A stretch of DNA of 26,863 nt from an uncultured Parabacteroides sp. (GTDB lineage: Bacteria > Bacteroidota > Bacteroidia > Bacteroidales > Tannerellaceae): positions 1 to 26,863 of the forward strand of contig CAKUZF010000038.1 in the NCBI GenBank assembly GCA_934718155.1, given 5' to 3'. Within the stretch, counting starts at the first letter, position 1; every line of letters starts with the position of its first letter. This document shows, in pieces, positions 16,686 through 24,215 of the stretch. The notes below the pieces were generated by a model, which saw only the letters and a program-made list of their open reading frames with translations, was not told the DNA's origin and did not search any database. A program made the translations under genes and the position numbers.

Positions 16686-16768
16686 ATATTAGGTATTGAG
16701 TGTTGAGTCTTGAACCTTGGGCGAACAGACAGGCCTGTCCGAAACCCAAAAGTTCAAGACTCAAGACT
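16686..16768. repeat. Large palindrome built from 7-bp repeats
   Basis: Arms 16699-16715 and 16752-16768 are reverse complements over 17 bases with one mismatch; inside lie TTGGG/CCCAA and the central palindrome GACAGGCCTGTC (16728-16739). The arms are made of heptads: ATATTAG, GTATTGA, GTGTTGA, GTCTTGA (16686-16713) and TCAAGAC twice (16754-16767). It starts two bases after the gpmI stop codon and probably works as a terminator, though no T-run follows. Confidence 0.85.
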
Positions 16769-16770
16769 TA

Positions 16771-18294
16771 TTAGTCAATCAGATTCTTTCCGGTCATCTC
16801 CTTCGGCTGAGCCAAGCCCATGATATGGAGCAAAGAGGGAGCTACATCGGCCAAGATACCGTTGGCCACCTTTGCGTTCTTGTTCTCAGTGACGTAAACA
16901 AACGGAACCGGATTCAATGAGTGAGCCGTGTTGGGCGTGCCATCCTCGTTCACCGCATGATCGGCATTACCATGGTCGGCAATGATGATTGCCTCGTAGC
17001 CATTAGCCTTCGCCGCCTCCACCGTGTCGTGCAAGCAGGCATCGATCGTCACAACAGCCTTCTCGATCGCCTCGTAAACGCCCGTATGACCCACCATGTC
17101 GCCGTTAGCATAGTTCACTACGATGAAGTCGTACTTCTGCTCATTGATAGCTGCCACCAACTTATCCTTCACCTCGTAGGCGCTCATCTCGGGCTTCAAG
17201 TCGTAGGTAGCCACCTTCGGAGAGGGAACCAAGATGCGATCCTCGCCGTCGAACGGAGCCTCTCGGCCGCCGTTGAAGAAGAATGTAACGTGAGCATACT
17301 TCTCCGTCTCAGCGATGTGCAACTGCTTCTTGCCTTGAGCTGCCAAATACTCGCCCAATGTATTCTCGACGTTCTCCTTGTCGAACAAGATATGTACGCC
17401 CTTAAAGCTTGCGTCGTAGGGAGTCATGCAGAAATACTGCAAGCCCGGGATCGTGTGCATACCAGCATCCGGCATATCCTGCTGCGTCAATACTACGGTC
17501 AACTCTTTCGCACGGTCGTTGCGATAGTTGAAGAAGATCACTACGTCGCCCTCCTCGATTACCGCTACCGGCTTGCCATTCTCAACATGCACGATAGGCT
17601 TGATAAACTCATCGGTTACTCCCTCTGCATATGACTCTTCCATGGCCTTCACCATGCACTCGCAAGCCTTACCCTTGCCCTCAACCAGCAGGTCGTAAGC
17701 CTCCTTGACGCGCTCCCAACGCTTGTCGCGGTCCATCGCATAATAACGACCGATGATTGAAGCGATCTTACCGCCCGTAGTCTTCAGGTGGTTCTCCAAA
17801 GTCTCGATAAAGCCCTTACCGCTCTTCGGGTCGGTGTCGCGACCGTCCATGAAGCAGTGAACGAAAGTCTTCGTTACGCCATATTCCTTCGCGATGTCGG
17901 TCAGCTTCAACAGGTGCTCCAATGAGCTGTGCACACCACCGTCGGAAACCAATCCCATCAAGTGGATCTGCTTGTTGTTCTCCTTCGCATAGCTATAGGC
18001 ACGCTTGATCTCTGGATTCTCCATGATCGTGTTCTGACGGCAAGCGATATTGATCTTCACCAAGTCTTGGTAAACGATACGGCCTGCACCAATGTTCAAG
18101 TGACCAACCTCAGAGTTACCCATCTGGCCATCAGGCAAACCTACGTTCTCACCCGAAGCCTGCAACTGAGAGTTCGGATAGGTTGCTACCAAGGAATCCC
18201 AATACGGAGTCGGCGTGCAAGCGATTACATCGTCTTTGCCTTTATCACCAATTCCCCAACCATCACAGATAATTAAAAGCGCTTTTTTGCTCAT
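16771..18294 (-). CDS. gpmI: 2,3-bisphosphoglycerate-independent phosphoglycerate mutase
   Basis: Glycolytic enzyme of 507 residues interconverting 3- and 2-phosphoglycerate, Mn-dependent, cytoplasmic. The N-terminal metal site is ICDGWGIG with Asp11; the phosphorylated nucleophile is Ser61 in MGNSEVGHLNIGAGR. HCFMDGRDTDPKSG and IIGRYYAMDRDKRW are substrate-binding segments, and the C-terminal metal ligands are in VNYANGDMVGHTG and IADHGNADH. Length is standard (about 510). The gene has its own -7 box at 18345-18352 and is divergent from the YgjP-like gene. Nothing is unusual in it. Confidence 0.98.
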   Translation of the reverse strand: MSKKALLIICDGWGIGDKGKDDVIACTPTPYWDSLVATYPNSQLQASGENVGLPDGQMGNSEVGHLNIGAGRIVYQDLVKINIACRQNTIMENPEIKRAYSYAKENNKQIHLMGLVSDGGVHSSLEHLLKLTDIAKEYGVTKTFVHCFMDGRDTDPKSGKGFIETLENHLKTTGGKIASIIGRYYAMDRDKRWERVKEAYDLLVEGKGKACECMVKAMEESYAEGVTDEFIKPIVHVENGKPVAVIEEGDVVIFFNYRNDRAKELTVVLTQQDMPDAGMHTIPGLQYFCMTPYDASFKGVHILFDKENVENTLGEYLAAQGKKQLHIAETEKYAHVTFFFNGGREAPFDGEDRILVPSPKVATYDLKPEMSAYEVKDKLVAAINEQKYDFIVVNYANGDMVGHTGVYEAIEKAVVTIDACLHDTVEAAKANGYEAIIIADHGNADHAVNEDGTPNTAHSLNPVPFVYVTENKNAKVANGILADVAPSLLHIMGLAQPKEMTGKNLID

Positions 18295-18344
18295 GATTAT
18301 ATTTATTTATTGATAATGTTTACTACTTTCGCATTTCGCGAGGG

Positions 18345-18352
18345 CAAAGATA
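18345..18352 (-). promoter_or_regulatory. -7 box of gpmI
   Basis: Minus strand TATCTTTG, an exact TAnnTTTG match, 50 bases upstream of the ATG at 18294. No clear -33 TTTG at the normal spacing. Confidence 0.5.
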
Positions 18353-18398
18353 AACAATTCCCCCGATTTCTGCTTTGCGCTCCCTATATTTTAAGACT

Positions 18399-19100
18399 AT
18401 GACTGCTGAATATCTATTAAACGAAGCCGATTTAGGCCCAATCCTCGTGCGCCGCTCCGCCCGTTCGAAGCATTACAAGCTGGAGGTGAAAGAGGGGCGG
18501 GTGGTAGCCACCCTCCCAGCCCTCGGCAGAGAAGAGGAGTTGCTGCGCTTCATCGAGGCAAGCAAAGCGAAACTGCTGGCCGCTCTGCAAAGCCTGCCTA
18601 AGCCTGAGATCTGGGACGAATCGACCTCCATCCGCTTTGCCACCTTCCGGCTGCGCATCTGCCGCATCCAGGGCCAGGCCTTCCAATGCAAGCTGCGAGA
18701 CGAAGAGTTGCTCATTGGCTGCCCTACGGAGGTTCGTTTTGCCGACCCTTCCACTCAAGAGGCACTGCGTAGGCTGCTGAAAAGCGCCCTGCGCCACGAG
18801 GCCAAGCGCTGCCTTCCGGCGCGCCTTGCGCAGCTGGCCCAACAGCATGGCTTCCGCTACACAGGCGTAACGATCAAGGACGTGCGCAGCTGCTGGGGAT
18901 CGTGTAGCAGCCGGAAACACATCAACCTTTCGCTCTCGCTCATGAAACTTCCTTGGCACTTGATCGACTACGTATTGCTGCATGAGTTGTGCCACACGGT
19001 GGAGATGAACCACAGCGATCGCTTCTGGGCCTTGATGAACAAGGTTACCGACGGCAAAGCCCTGCAACTGAGAGGCGAGCTGAAGAGGACGGCTCCTTAA
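18399..19100 (+). CDS. YgjP-like metallopeptidase domain protein (DUF45)
   Basis: Cytoplasmic protein of 233 residues with a zincin-type site: HELCH (His195, Glu196, His199) and a third ligand His205 in MNHSDRFW. The conserved RSCWGSCSSRKHINLSLSLMKLP stretch (divided here at SCWGSCSS, residues 164-171) is the YgjP/SprT-like hallmark. N-terminal RSARSKHYKLEVKEGRVVATLP is also typical. Family members are thought to be metal-dependent proteases acting near DNA or the restriction loci; no substrate is known for this one. The ATG at 18399 is preferred to a TTG at 18375. A -7-like TATATTTT (18385-18392) ends six bases before this ATG, so the mRNA may be nearly leaderless. Confidence 0.88.
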   Translation: MTAEYLLNEADLGPILVRRSARSKHYKLEVKEGRVVATLPALGREEELLRFIEASKAKLLAALQSLPKPEIWDESTSIRFATFRLRICRIQGQAFQCKLRDEELLIGCPTEVRFADPSTQEALRRLLKSALRHEAKRCLPARLAQLAQQHGFRYTGVTIKDVRSCWGSCSSRKHINLSLSLMKLPWHLIDYVLLHELCHTVEMNHSDRFWALMNKVTDGKALQLRGELKRTAP

Positions 19101-19118
19101 GGACTCAGGCTTCCGCCT

Positions 19119-19448
19119 TCAGCGCTTCCGCTTCTTCGCCTGCTTCTTGCTAACCATCGAGACATCGTGCGTCAGGAACTCGCCGGAGGCCACGTTTACC
19201 TGGTCTTTCACCGTGAGGTATTTGGCGAGCGAGAAGGTCACCTCGGCCTCGCCGTCCGCCACCTTGATCTCGTAATAGCCGTTCGTATCGGTTTCAGTGT
19301 CGCGCGTGCCGCCATTGTCTTTATAGGAGACCTGCACGCCCGCCAACGGCTTTTGCGTGGCCGCATCGGTCACATGCCCTTTGATGTCTTGCGCCCAAAG
19401 GGGAGACGCCACGCCCAGCAGGCTCACTATTCCTATCAATATCCTCAT
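19119..19448 (-). CDS. Small secreted carboxypeptidase-regulatory-like domain protein
   Basis: Exported protein of about 110 residues: signal peptide 1-20 (ending PLWAQ), then a single beta-sandwich domain (DIKGHVTDAATQKPLAGVQV, then TDTNGYYEIKV) of the CarboxypepD_reg type that also begins SusC proteins, and a lysine/arginine-rich tail (KKQAKKRKR). The isolated domain with a basic tail suggests a periplasmic or surface binding role, but no partner is visible. The ATG at 19448 is chosen because the signal peptide starts there; the frame is open for 32 more codons upstream, over the promoter. It is convergent with the YgjP-like gene, 18 bases apart. Confidence 0.82.
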   Translation of the reverse strand: MRILIGIVSLLGVASPLWAQDIKGHVTDAATQKPLAGVQVSYKDNGGTRDTETDTNGYYEIKVADGEAEVTFSLAKYLTVKDQVNVASGEFLTHDVSMVSKKQAKKRKR

Positions 19449-19451
19449 ACT

Positions 19452-19471
19452 GTTGCTTGTTTTCAAGCAAC
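19452..19471 (-). promoter_or_regulatory. Leader hairpin next to the start codon
   Basis: GTTGCTTG, loop TTTT, CAAGCAAC: a perfect 8-bp hairpin lying between the -7 box and the ATG at 19448, with three bases left before the ATG. It would occupy nearly the whole predicted leader. Confidence 0.5.
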
Positions 19472-19502
19472 AAAGATAACGCTTTCCCTGACTCAACTGA
19501 AA
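19471..19502 (-). promoter_or_regulatory. Promoter of the small secreted protein gene
   Basis: Minus strand TTTC (19499-19502), 20 bases, TATCTTTG (19471-19478, exact -7 match). Confidence 0.5.
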
Positions 19503-19585
19503 TAGGGCGTAAAAAACCATGCGGAGGCTTGGCCTATCGATCATAAAATCTACATCATATAGCGAGCAGTGATGATAAGTTTTCG

Positions 19586-19593
19586 TACCTTTG
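19586..19593 (+). promoter_or_regulatory. -7 box of the SDR gene
   Basis: TACCTTTG, exact TAnnTTTG match, 41 bases before the ATG at 19635; no -33 element recognised. Confidence 0.5.
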
Positions 19594-19634
19594 CTCTACT
19601 TTTATAACACACAACGAATTTATACTACACGATT

Positions 19635-20393
19635 ATGAGTAAAAAAATAGCATTGATCACAGGCGCAACCAGCGGAATCGGCGAAGCCTGTGCACGCAAG
19701 TTTGCCGAGGGAGGATACAACTTGATCCTGACCGGGCGCAACGAGGAGAAATTGAATGGCTTAGCCGAAGAGTTGCGCCAAGCGGGCACCCAGGTGACCA
19801 CCCTGGTGTTCGACGTACGCCAGGCCGAAGCCGCACGTAGTGCCTGGGAGAGCCTGGGCGAAGCGCAACAGCAGGTAGACGTCTTGATCAACAACGCCGG
19901 ACTCGCCTTGGGATTGGAGAAAGAATATGAGGGCGACCCGACAGACTGGGAGATCATGATCGACACCAACATTAAGGGCTTGCTGACGATGACACGCCTC
20001 GTGGTGCCGGGCATGGTGGCTCGCAACGCAGGCCACGTGATCAACATCGGCAGCGTGGCTGGCGACGCAGCCTACGCCGGAGGCAACGTCTACTGCGCCA
20101 CCAAGGCGGCCGTAAAGACCATCTCTGACGGACTGCGTATCGATGTTGCCGCATCGGCAGTAAGGGTGACCACTATCAAGCCGGGCTTGGTAGAAACCAA
20201 CTTCAGCGTGGTGCGTTTCCATGGCGACACCGAGAGAGCAAAGCCGGTTTACCAAGGCATCACCCCGCTGACCGGCGCCGATATAGCCGACGTAGCTTTC
20301 TATGCGGCCTCCGCACCAAAGCACGTGCAGATCGCCGAGGTGCTGGTATTAGCCACCCATCAAGCGAGCGGCTCCGTGATTTGCCGTCAGTAA
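19635..20393 (+). CDS. Short-chain dehydrogenase/reductase (YdfG-like)
   Basis: Classical SDR oxidoreductase of 252 residues, cytoplasmic, expected to use NADP(H) or NAD(H). The nucleotide-binding TGATSGIG is at residues 10-17 and NNAG at 86-89; an Arg after the second strand (LTGRNEEKL) favours NADP. The catalytic Ser140, Tyr153 and Lys157 are in the usual arrangement (NIGSVAGD, YCATKAAVK). IKPGLVETNFSVVRFHGD resembles the YdfG group, which oxidises serine, allo-threonine or 3-hydroxy acids; the actual substrate is not proven. It stands alone between its own promoter and a strong hairpin, convergent to the TRAP transporter operon. Confidence 0.92.
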   Translation: MSKKIALITGATSGIGEACARKFAEGGYNLILTGRNEEKLNGLAEELRQAGTQVTTLVFDVRQAEAARSAWESLGEAQQQVDVLINNAGLALGLEKEYEGDPTDWEIMIDTNIKGLLTMTRLVVPGMVARNAGHVINIGSVAGDAAYAGGNVYCATKAAVKTISDGLRIDVAASAVRVTTIKPGLVETNFSVVRFHGDTERAKPVYQGITPLTGADIADVAFYAASAPKHVQIAEVLVLATHQASGSVICRQ

Positions 20394-20412
20394 TTCATCC
20401 GTCACTATTTTT

Positions 20413-20456
20413 GAAGGTGTATCCTAACACAAGGCCATTCGTTGGGATACACCTTC
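20413..20456 (+). terminator. Hairpin terminator between the convergent SDR and TRAP genes
   Basis: GAAGGTGTATCC (20413-20424) pairs perfectly with GGATACACCTTC (20445-20456), extended inward by AAC/GTT to a stem of about 16 pairs. TATTTT follows on the plus strand, making it best suited to the SDR gene; it may also serve the TRAP operon from the other side. Confidence 0.75.
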
Positions 20457-20468
20457 TATTTTCCGACC

Positions 20469-21767
20469 CTACAAACCGAACAGGCTGGGAATCCAAAGGC
20501 TCAAGCCGGGCAGATAGGTCACCAGCAACAAGACGAAGACCATCGCCGCAAAGAGCGGGATCAACGGACGAATCACCTGATCGATTCGCACTCCCGCCAC
20601 GCTGCATCCAATGAACAACACCGATCCGACAGGAGGCGTACAGAGGCCTACGCATAGGTTCAGCACCATCATGATGCCGAAGTGGACCGGATCCATGCCC
20701 AATTGCTGCACTGCGATCGGCAGAAAGATGGGCGTAAAGATCAACACCGCCGGCGTCATATCCATAAAGACACCCACCAGTAGCAAGATCATATTGATAA
20801 GCAGCAAGATAACTACGGGATTATCGCTGATGGCCAGAAGCAGGCGGCTGACAGTCTGCGGGATGTTCTCGTAGCTCATGATCCACGAGAGGCCCGTACA
20901 GGTAGCCACCAGCAGCAAGACGATGGCGGTTGTCTTTGCCGAGCGAAGCAACACACCTGGCAACTCTTCCCATGTCAACTCCTTATAGAAGAAGGAGAGC
21001 AGCAACGCATAGAGCACAGCAATGGCCGAAGCCTCGGTAGCCGTAAACCAGCCAGCTAAGATGCCTCCAATCACGATCACCAAAAGCATCAGGCTGGGGA
21101 TGGCCCGCAAAAAGCAGCGGATTCCCTGCCGCAAGGTGACACGCTCACCCACGGTATAGCCTGCCTTGGCTGCGAAAAAGGCCGCCACGATCATGATGGC
21201 AATACCCGTTAGGATACCTGGCAAATAACCTGCCATAAACAAAGCCGAGACCGATACGCCACCGCTTGCCAACGAATAGACGATCAGCACGTTGCTTGGC
21301 GGAATAGTCATACCCGTCGTGGCCGACGAGATATTCACCGCCGCGCTAAAATTGGGGTCATAACCGGCCTTACGCATCTCAGGCGTCATGATGCTTCCAA
21401 TCGCAGAAGCGGCCGCGGCTGCCGATCCGCTAATGGCACCAAACAGCATGTTCGCCACGACATTCACCACAGCCAATCCCCCCGGCAGACGACCGACCAG
21501 CACCTTGGCAAAGTCAATCAGCCGCAAAGCGATGCCGCCGCTATTCATAATGTTGCCCGCCAAGATAAAGAAGGGGATGGCAAGCAAAGCGAAACTATCC
21601 AATCCTGAGGCCATACGCAGGGCATAGGTCGTCAAAGCGGGCAGAGAGTCGATATGCACCAACATTGTTAACACGCCTGCCACACCGATACTATATGCGA
21701 TGGGCACACCCACGATCAGCAAGAAGAAAAAGCTGACCACCAACACGATTATTCCGATGAGATCCAT
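20469..21767 (-). CDS. dctM: TRAP transporter large permease (DctM)
   Basis: Inner-membrane sodium-driven permease of 432 residues with about 12 hydrophobic segments, the main transport subunit of a tripartite ATP-independent periplasmic system. Typical DctM features are seen: GVPIAYSIGVAG near residue 20, FFILAGNIMNSGGIALRL, the conserved GSAAAAASAIGSIMTPEMRKAGY, and ITIPPSN-like GMTIPPSNVLIVYSLASGG. The last third has FTPIFLPIAVQQLGMDPVHFG and NLCVGLCTPPVG, also standard. It follows dctQ by six bases. The symbol names the family; the substrate is not C4-dicarboxylate by proof. Confidence 0.95.
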   Translation of the reverse strand: MDLIGIIVLVVSFFFLLIVGVPIAYSIGVAGVLTMLVHIDSLPALTTYALRMASGLDSFALLAIPFFILAGNIMNSGGIALRLIDFAKVLVGRLPGGLAVVNVVANMLFGAISGSAAAAASAIGSIMTPEMRKAGYDPNFSAAVNISSATTGMTIPPSNVLIVYSLASGGVSVSALFMAGYLPGILTGIAIMIVAAFFAAKAGYTVGERVTLRQGIRCFLRAIPSLMLLVIVIGGILAGWFTATEASAIAVLYALLLSFFYKELTWEELPGVLLRSAKTTAIVLLLVATCTGLSWIMSYENIPQTVSRLLLAISDNPVVILLLINMILLLVGVFMDMTPAVLIFTPIFLPIAVQQLGMDPVHFGIMMVLNLCVGLCTPPVGSVLFIGCSVAGVRIDQVIRPLIPLFAAMVFVLLLVTYLPGLSLWIPSLFGL

Positions 21768-21773
21768 ATCTGC

Positions 21774-22250
21774 TTAACTTTGTATTTTGAATGCTGAGAT
21801 TTGCGCATAGAGGCTGTCGATCGCATAATAGGCCGTGAGGAGACCGCTCAGCGGCAACACCAAATAGACATAGCCCAGGTTCACCTGCAGCGAGGCGGAG
21901 GTCACGCCCAGGTAGAAACGGGTGTAGACCAGCCAGCTTCCACCCACAATCATGGCAACCACAGCGAAGAGGGCGATCACTAAGTGGCTTAGCGCACGTA
22001 ACCTGCGCTGCCAAGCGGCATCGGCTTTACGCACCAACAGATCGATGGCCAAGTGGCCCTCCTGCCCTGTCACATAGGCAGCGCCCAATAGGCCAACCCA
22101 AATCAGCAGAAAACCCGCCAGCTCATCGGTGAAAGAGCTAGGCGAAGCCAGCACATAGCGGCTCAATACCTGCCACAGCACATCTACGACCAACAGGGCC
22201 ATCAGCCCCATCAGCAGTCGTTCCAAACACTTATCAACCAGCTTTCTCAT
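21774..22250 (-). CDS. dctQ: TRAP transporter small permease (DctQ)
   Basis: Inner-membrane protein of 158 residues with four hydrophobic segments, the small subunit that pairs with DctM. The pattern VLWQVLSRYVLASPSSFTDELAGFLLIW (about residues 24-52; the key part is SRYVL then TDELA) and the GQEGHLAIDLL loop are characteristic. The start ATG overlaps the dctP stop as ATGA (22247-22250), so the two are probably translated in a coupled way. Confidence 0.93.
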   Translation of the reverse strand: MRKLVDKCLERLLMGLMALLVVDVLWQVLSRYVLASPSSFTDELAGFLLIWVGLLGAAYVTGQEGHLAIDLLVRKADAAWQRRLRALSHLVIALFAVVAMIVGGSWLVYTRFYLGVTSASLQVNLGYVYLVLPLSGLLTAYYAIDSLYAQISAFKIQS

Positions 22251-23233
22251 TGCGTCTCCTCTATCTTTTTAATTAACTTCTCAAACTGCGGATCGTTTCG
22301 AAACTTATCGAGCATGGGCTGCGCCGCCTCGACGAAGGGCTGCTTGTCGGGGTAGATAATCTCTATCCCCTTCTCCCGCATCTCGGCCATCGAGGCCTGC
22401 TCCTGCTCAGCCCAAAGCTGGCGTTGGTAAAGGGCGGCCTCATCAGCCGCTTGGCGCAACCAGCCTCGCTCCTGCTCGCTAAGCTTGTTCCAGGTGGCCA
22501 AGCTGAGGATGATCACGTCGGGGCACATCGTATGCTCGTTCACCGTGTAATATTTCACTACCTCGTGATGAAAGGCGGTCGTGACGGAAGGGCTGTTGTT
22601 CTCTGCTCCATCCACCACATTGCTCTGCAAAGCGGTGTATAGCTCGCCCCAGTCCACAGGCGTGGCCGACCCGCCAAAGGTCTTCATCATCTCCACGGCG
22701 ATCGGGCTTTTCTGCACACGAATCTTCACGCCCTTCAGGTCCTCAGGCCGACGTATCGGCTTGTTCACGGTATAGAAACTACGAGCCCCCGAATCGAAAT
22801 AAGCCAATCCCTTAAACCAATAAGGCTCCGTCGAGGCCAAGATCTGCTCGCCAACCGGTCCATCCAACACATGGAAGAACTGCTCACGAGAACGAAACAG
22901 GTAAGGGATGCCAAACACTTTGAAATCGTCGGCGAAGCCCTCCAAGGCCGCCGAATTAACCTTCGTGATGTCTAAGCTGCCAATCTGCAGCAGCTCGATG
23001 CACTGATTCTCGGAGCCCAACTGGGCAGAGGAATAAATATCGACTGTCAGTTTGCCATCCGACAGTGCTCGCAATCGCTCGCCCATATAGAGCAGCCCCT
23101 TGTGCACGGAGTGGCTCGGCGGCAAACCATGCGCCAACTTCAGCACACGTGTGCCCTCACCTCCGCTCGTACATCCTGCTAACAAGCCACTTATCAAGAC
23201 GATTATTCCTATAAAAACAGAAAAACGTTTCAT
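22247..23233 (-). CDS. dctP: TRAP transporter substrate-binding lipoprotein (DctP)
   Basis: Solute receptor of 328 residues. A lipoprotein signal ends GLLAGC with Cys21 as the lipidated residue, so the receptor is tethered instead of free in the periplasm. Family landmarks are LAHGLPPSHSVHKG, YSSAQLGSENQCIELLQIG, FGIPYLF, and Arg172 in GVKIRVQKS, the residue that in characterised TRAP receptors grips the carboxylate of the ligand. GELYTALQSNVVDGAENN (residues 196-213) resembles receptors for sugar acids, but also others. It is the first gene of the operon, preceded by a -7 box at 23265. No catabolic gene lies beside it to identify the ligand. Confidence 0.95.
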   Translation of the reverse strand: MKRFSVFIGIIVLISGLLAGCTSGGEGTRVLKLAHGLPPSHSVHKGLLYMGERLRALSDGKLTVDIYSSAQLGSENQCIELLQIGSLDITKVNSAALEGFADDFKVFGIPYLFRSREQFFHVLDGPVGEQILASTEPYWFKGLAYFDSGARSFYTVNKPIRRPEDLKGVKIRVQKSPIAVEMMKTFGGSATPVDWGELYTALQSNVVDGAENNSPSVTTAFHHEVVKYYTVNEHTMCPDVIILSLATWNKLSEQERGWLRQAADEAALYQRQLWAEQEQASMAEMREKGIEIIYPDKQPFVEAAQPMLDKFRNDPQFEKLIKKIEETQ

Positions 23234-23264
23234 GGTATGTTTCCTTACTTTTTACTTTAAAGCC

Positions 23265-23272
23265 CAAATATA
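23265..23272 (-). promoter_or_regulatory. -7 box of the TRAP operon
   Basis: Minus strand TATATTTG, exact TAnnTTTG match, 31 bases upstream of the dctP ATG. The nearest GTTG is 23 bases further, longer than usual. Confidence 0.5.
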
Positions 23273-23317
23273 GTATAAAAATGAAGTGTGGATAACAACC
23301 ATACGCCACTTTTTCGC

Positions 23318-23325
23318 TAATTTTG
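23318..23325 (+). promoter_or_regulatory. -7 box of the M23 lipoprotein gene
   Basis: TAATTTTG, exact TAnnTTTG match, ending only seven bases before the ATG at 23333, which predicts a leaderless or nearly leaderless mRNA. Confidence 0.45.
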
Positions 23326-23332
23326 TTGCGAT

Positions 23333-24121
23333 ATGAGAAAAAACAAAAGAATACACTTGGCTATCGCATGCCTGTGTTGCATAGGCATGTTGGCCTCCTG
23401 CTTAGCACAGCAAAAGACCGCACACACCTACCAAACACGCACTGCGCCACGGCATGCCGTCTTACCTCAACAAAACATACCCCTGCCCTGCGAAAACTTC
23501 GCCTGGCTCTTGCCCGAGCCTCCGGCCCTAAGCGCAAACCATGCGCCTCGCAAACCCATCACCGAGCAGTTCTCCGACCGAGAGCGGGCGCATGTAGGAG
23601 TGAAAGACGCAAAGCGATTCTCTGACGGCAACGTAGAGATCATCGACCTTTCCCTCATCCCCGAAGAGGAATACGCCTTCCCGCTGCCGGGCGGTAAGGT
23701 AATCTCGCCATATGGAGGCCGACGCAGGCATCATTCGGGCTACGACATCAAGACCCGTCCCAACGACACGATTGTGGCAGCCTTCGACGGCATCGTGCGC
23801 ATGGCCAAGCCCTATGCGGCCTACGGCAATGTGATCGTAGTTCGTCACTACAACGGGCTGGAGACCATCTATAGCCACAACTCCAAGAACTTGGTGAAGC
23901 CCGGCGACCGGGTAAAGGCGGGCCAAGCAATCGGACTGACCGGACGCACAGGGCGAGCCACCACGGCACACCTGCACTTCGAAGTGCGTATCAACGGCGA
24001 GCACTTCAACCCCAATATGGTGTTCAACTTCAACACGCGTAAGCTGCACCGATGGTGCCTAATCTGCACCAAAAAGGGCAACAGCGTAGTCATCCGACCG
24101 CAACACAATTTTGGCCATTAG
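23333..24121 (+). CDS. M23/LytM-family peptidoglycan endopeptidase lipoprotein
   Basis: Predicted zinc cell-wall peptidase of 262 residues. The signal peptide ends MLASC, with Cys23 as the lipid-anchored residue. A low-complexity linker follows to about residue 110. The LytM domain then carries His134 and Asp138 (HHSGYD), His182 (IYSHN), and His213 and His215 (HLHFE), the full set expected for zinc binding and catalysis, so it may be an active enzyme and not an EnvC-type activator. GKVISPYGGRRRHHSG and AGQAIGLTGRTGRATTAHLH are family hallmarks. It probably cleaves cross-links in peptidoglycan (family knowledge). It is divergent from the TRAP operon and convergent with the esterase gene. Confidence 0.92.
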   Translation: MRKNKRIHLAIACLCCIGMLASCLAQQKTAHTYQTRTAPRHAVLPQQNIPLPCENFAWLLPEPPALSANHAPRKPITEQFSDRERAHVGVKDAKRFSDGNVEIIDLSLIPEEEYAFPLPGGKVISPYGGRRRHHSGYDIKTRPNDTIVAAFDGIVRMAKPYAAYGNVIVVRHYNGLETIYSHNSKNLVKPGDRVKAGQAIGLTGRTGRATTAHLHFEVRINGEHFNPNMVFNFNTRKLHRWCLICTKKGNSVVIRPQHNFGH

Positions 24122-24154
24122 CAACGCCTCAACGGGAGCATCACTAATGGCCAA
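24111..24154. terminator. Inverted repeat spanning the M23 stop codon
   Basis: TTGGCCATTAG (24111-24121, ending in the TAG stop) and CTAATGGCCAA (24144-24154) are perfect 11-bp reverse complements. The stem includes the last codons of the gene. No T-run follows, so termination is plausible but not certain. Confidence 0.5.
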
Positions 24155-24161
24155 GTCTTAT

Positions 24162-24194
24162 CGAGCGTAAGGCACTACCCGGTCGTTACGCTCG
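24162..24194. terminator. Second hairpin between convergent M23 and esterase genes
   Basis: CGAGCGTAA (24162-24170) and TTACGCTCG (24186-24194) form a 9-bp stem with a 15-base loop, 22 bases from the esterase stop at 24216. Probably part of a bidirectional terminator region. Confidence 0.5.
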
Positions 24195-24215
24195 CTGTAT
24201 GTTCAAGCAATGAAT

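Noticed and set aside
16684..16764. ATG start for DUF3109 at 16764
   Set aside because: It would translate the heptad palindrome after gpmI; the GTG at 16683 gives the family N-terminus directly.
16921..17634. Long plus-strand reading frame of 237 codons inside gpmI
   Set aside because: It is antisense to a fully conserved gpmI, has no recognisable motif and no promoter; it is a shadow of gpmI codon use.
18432..19067. Minus-strand frame of 211 codons over the YgjP-like gene
   Set aside because: It mirrors a well-supported metallopeptidase gene and shows no family features.
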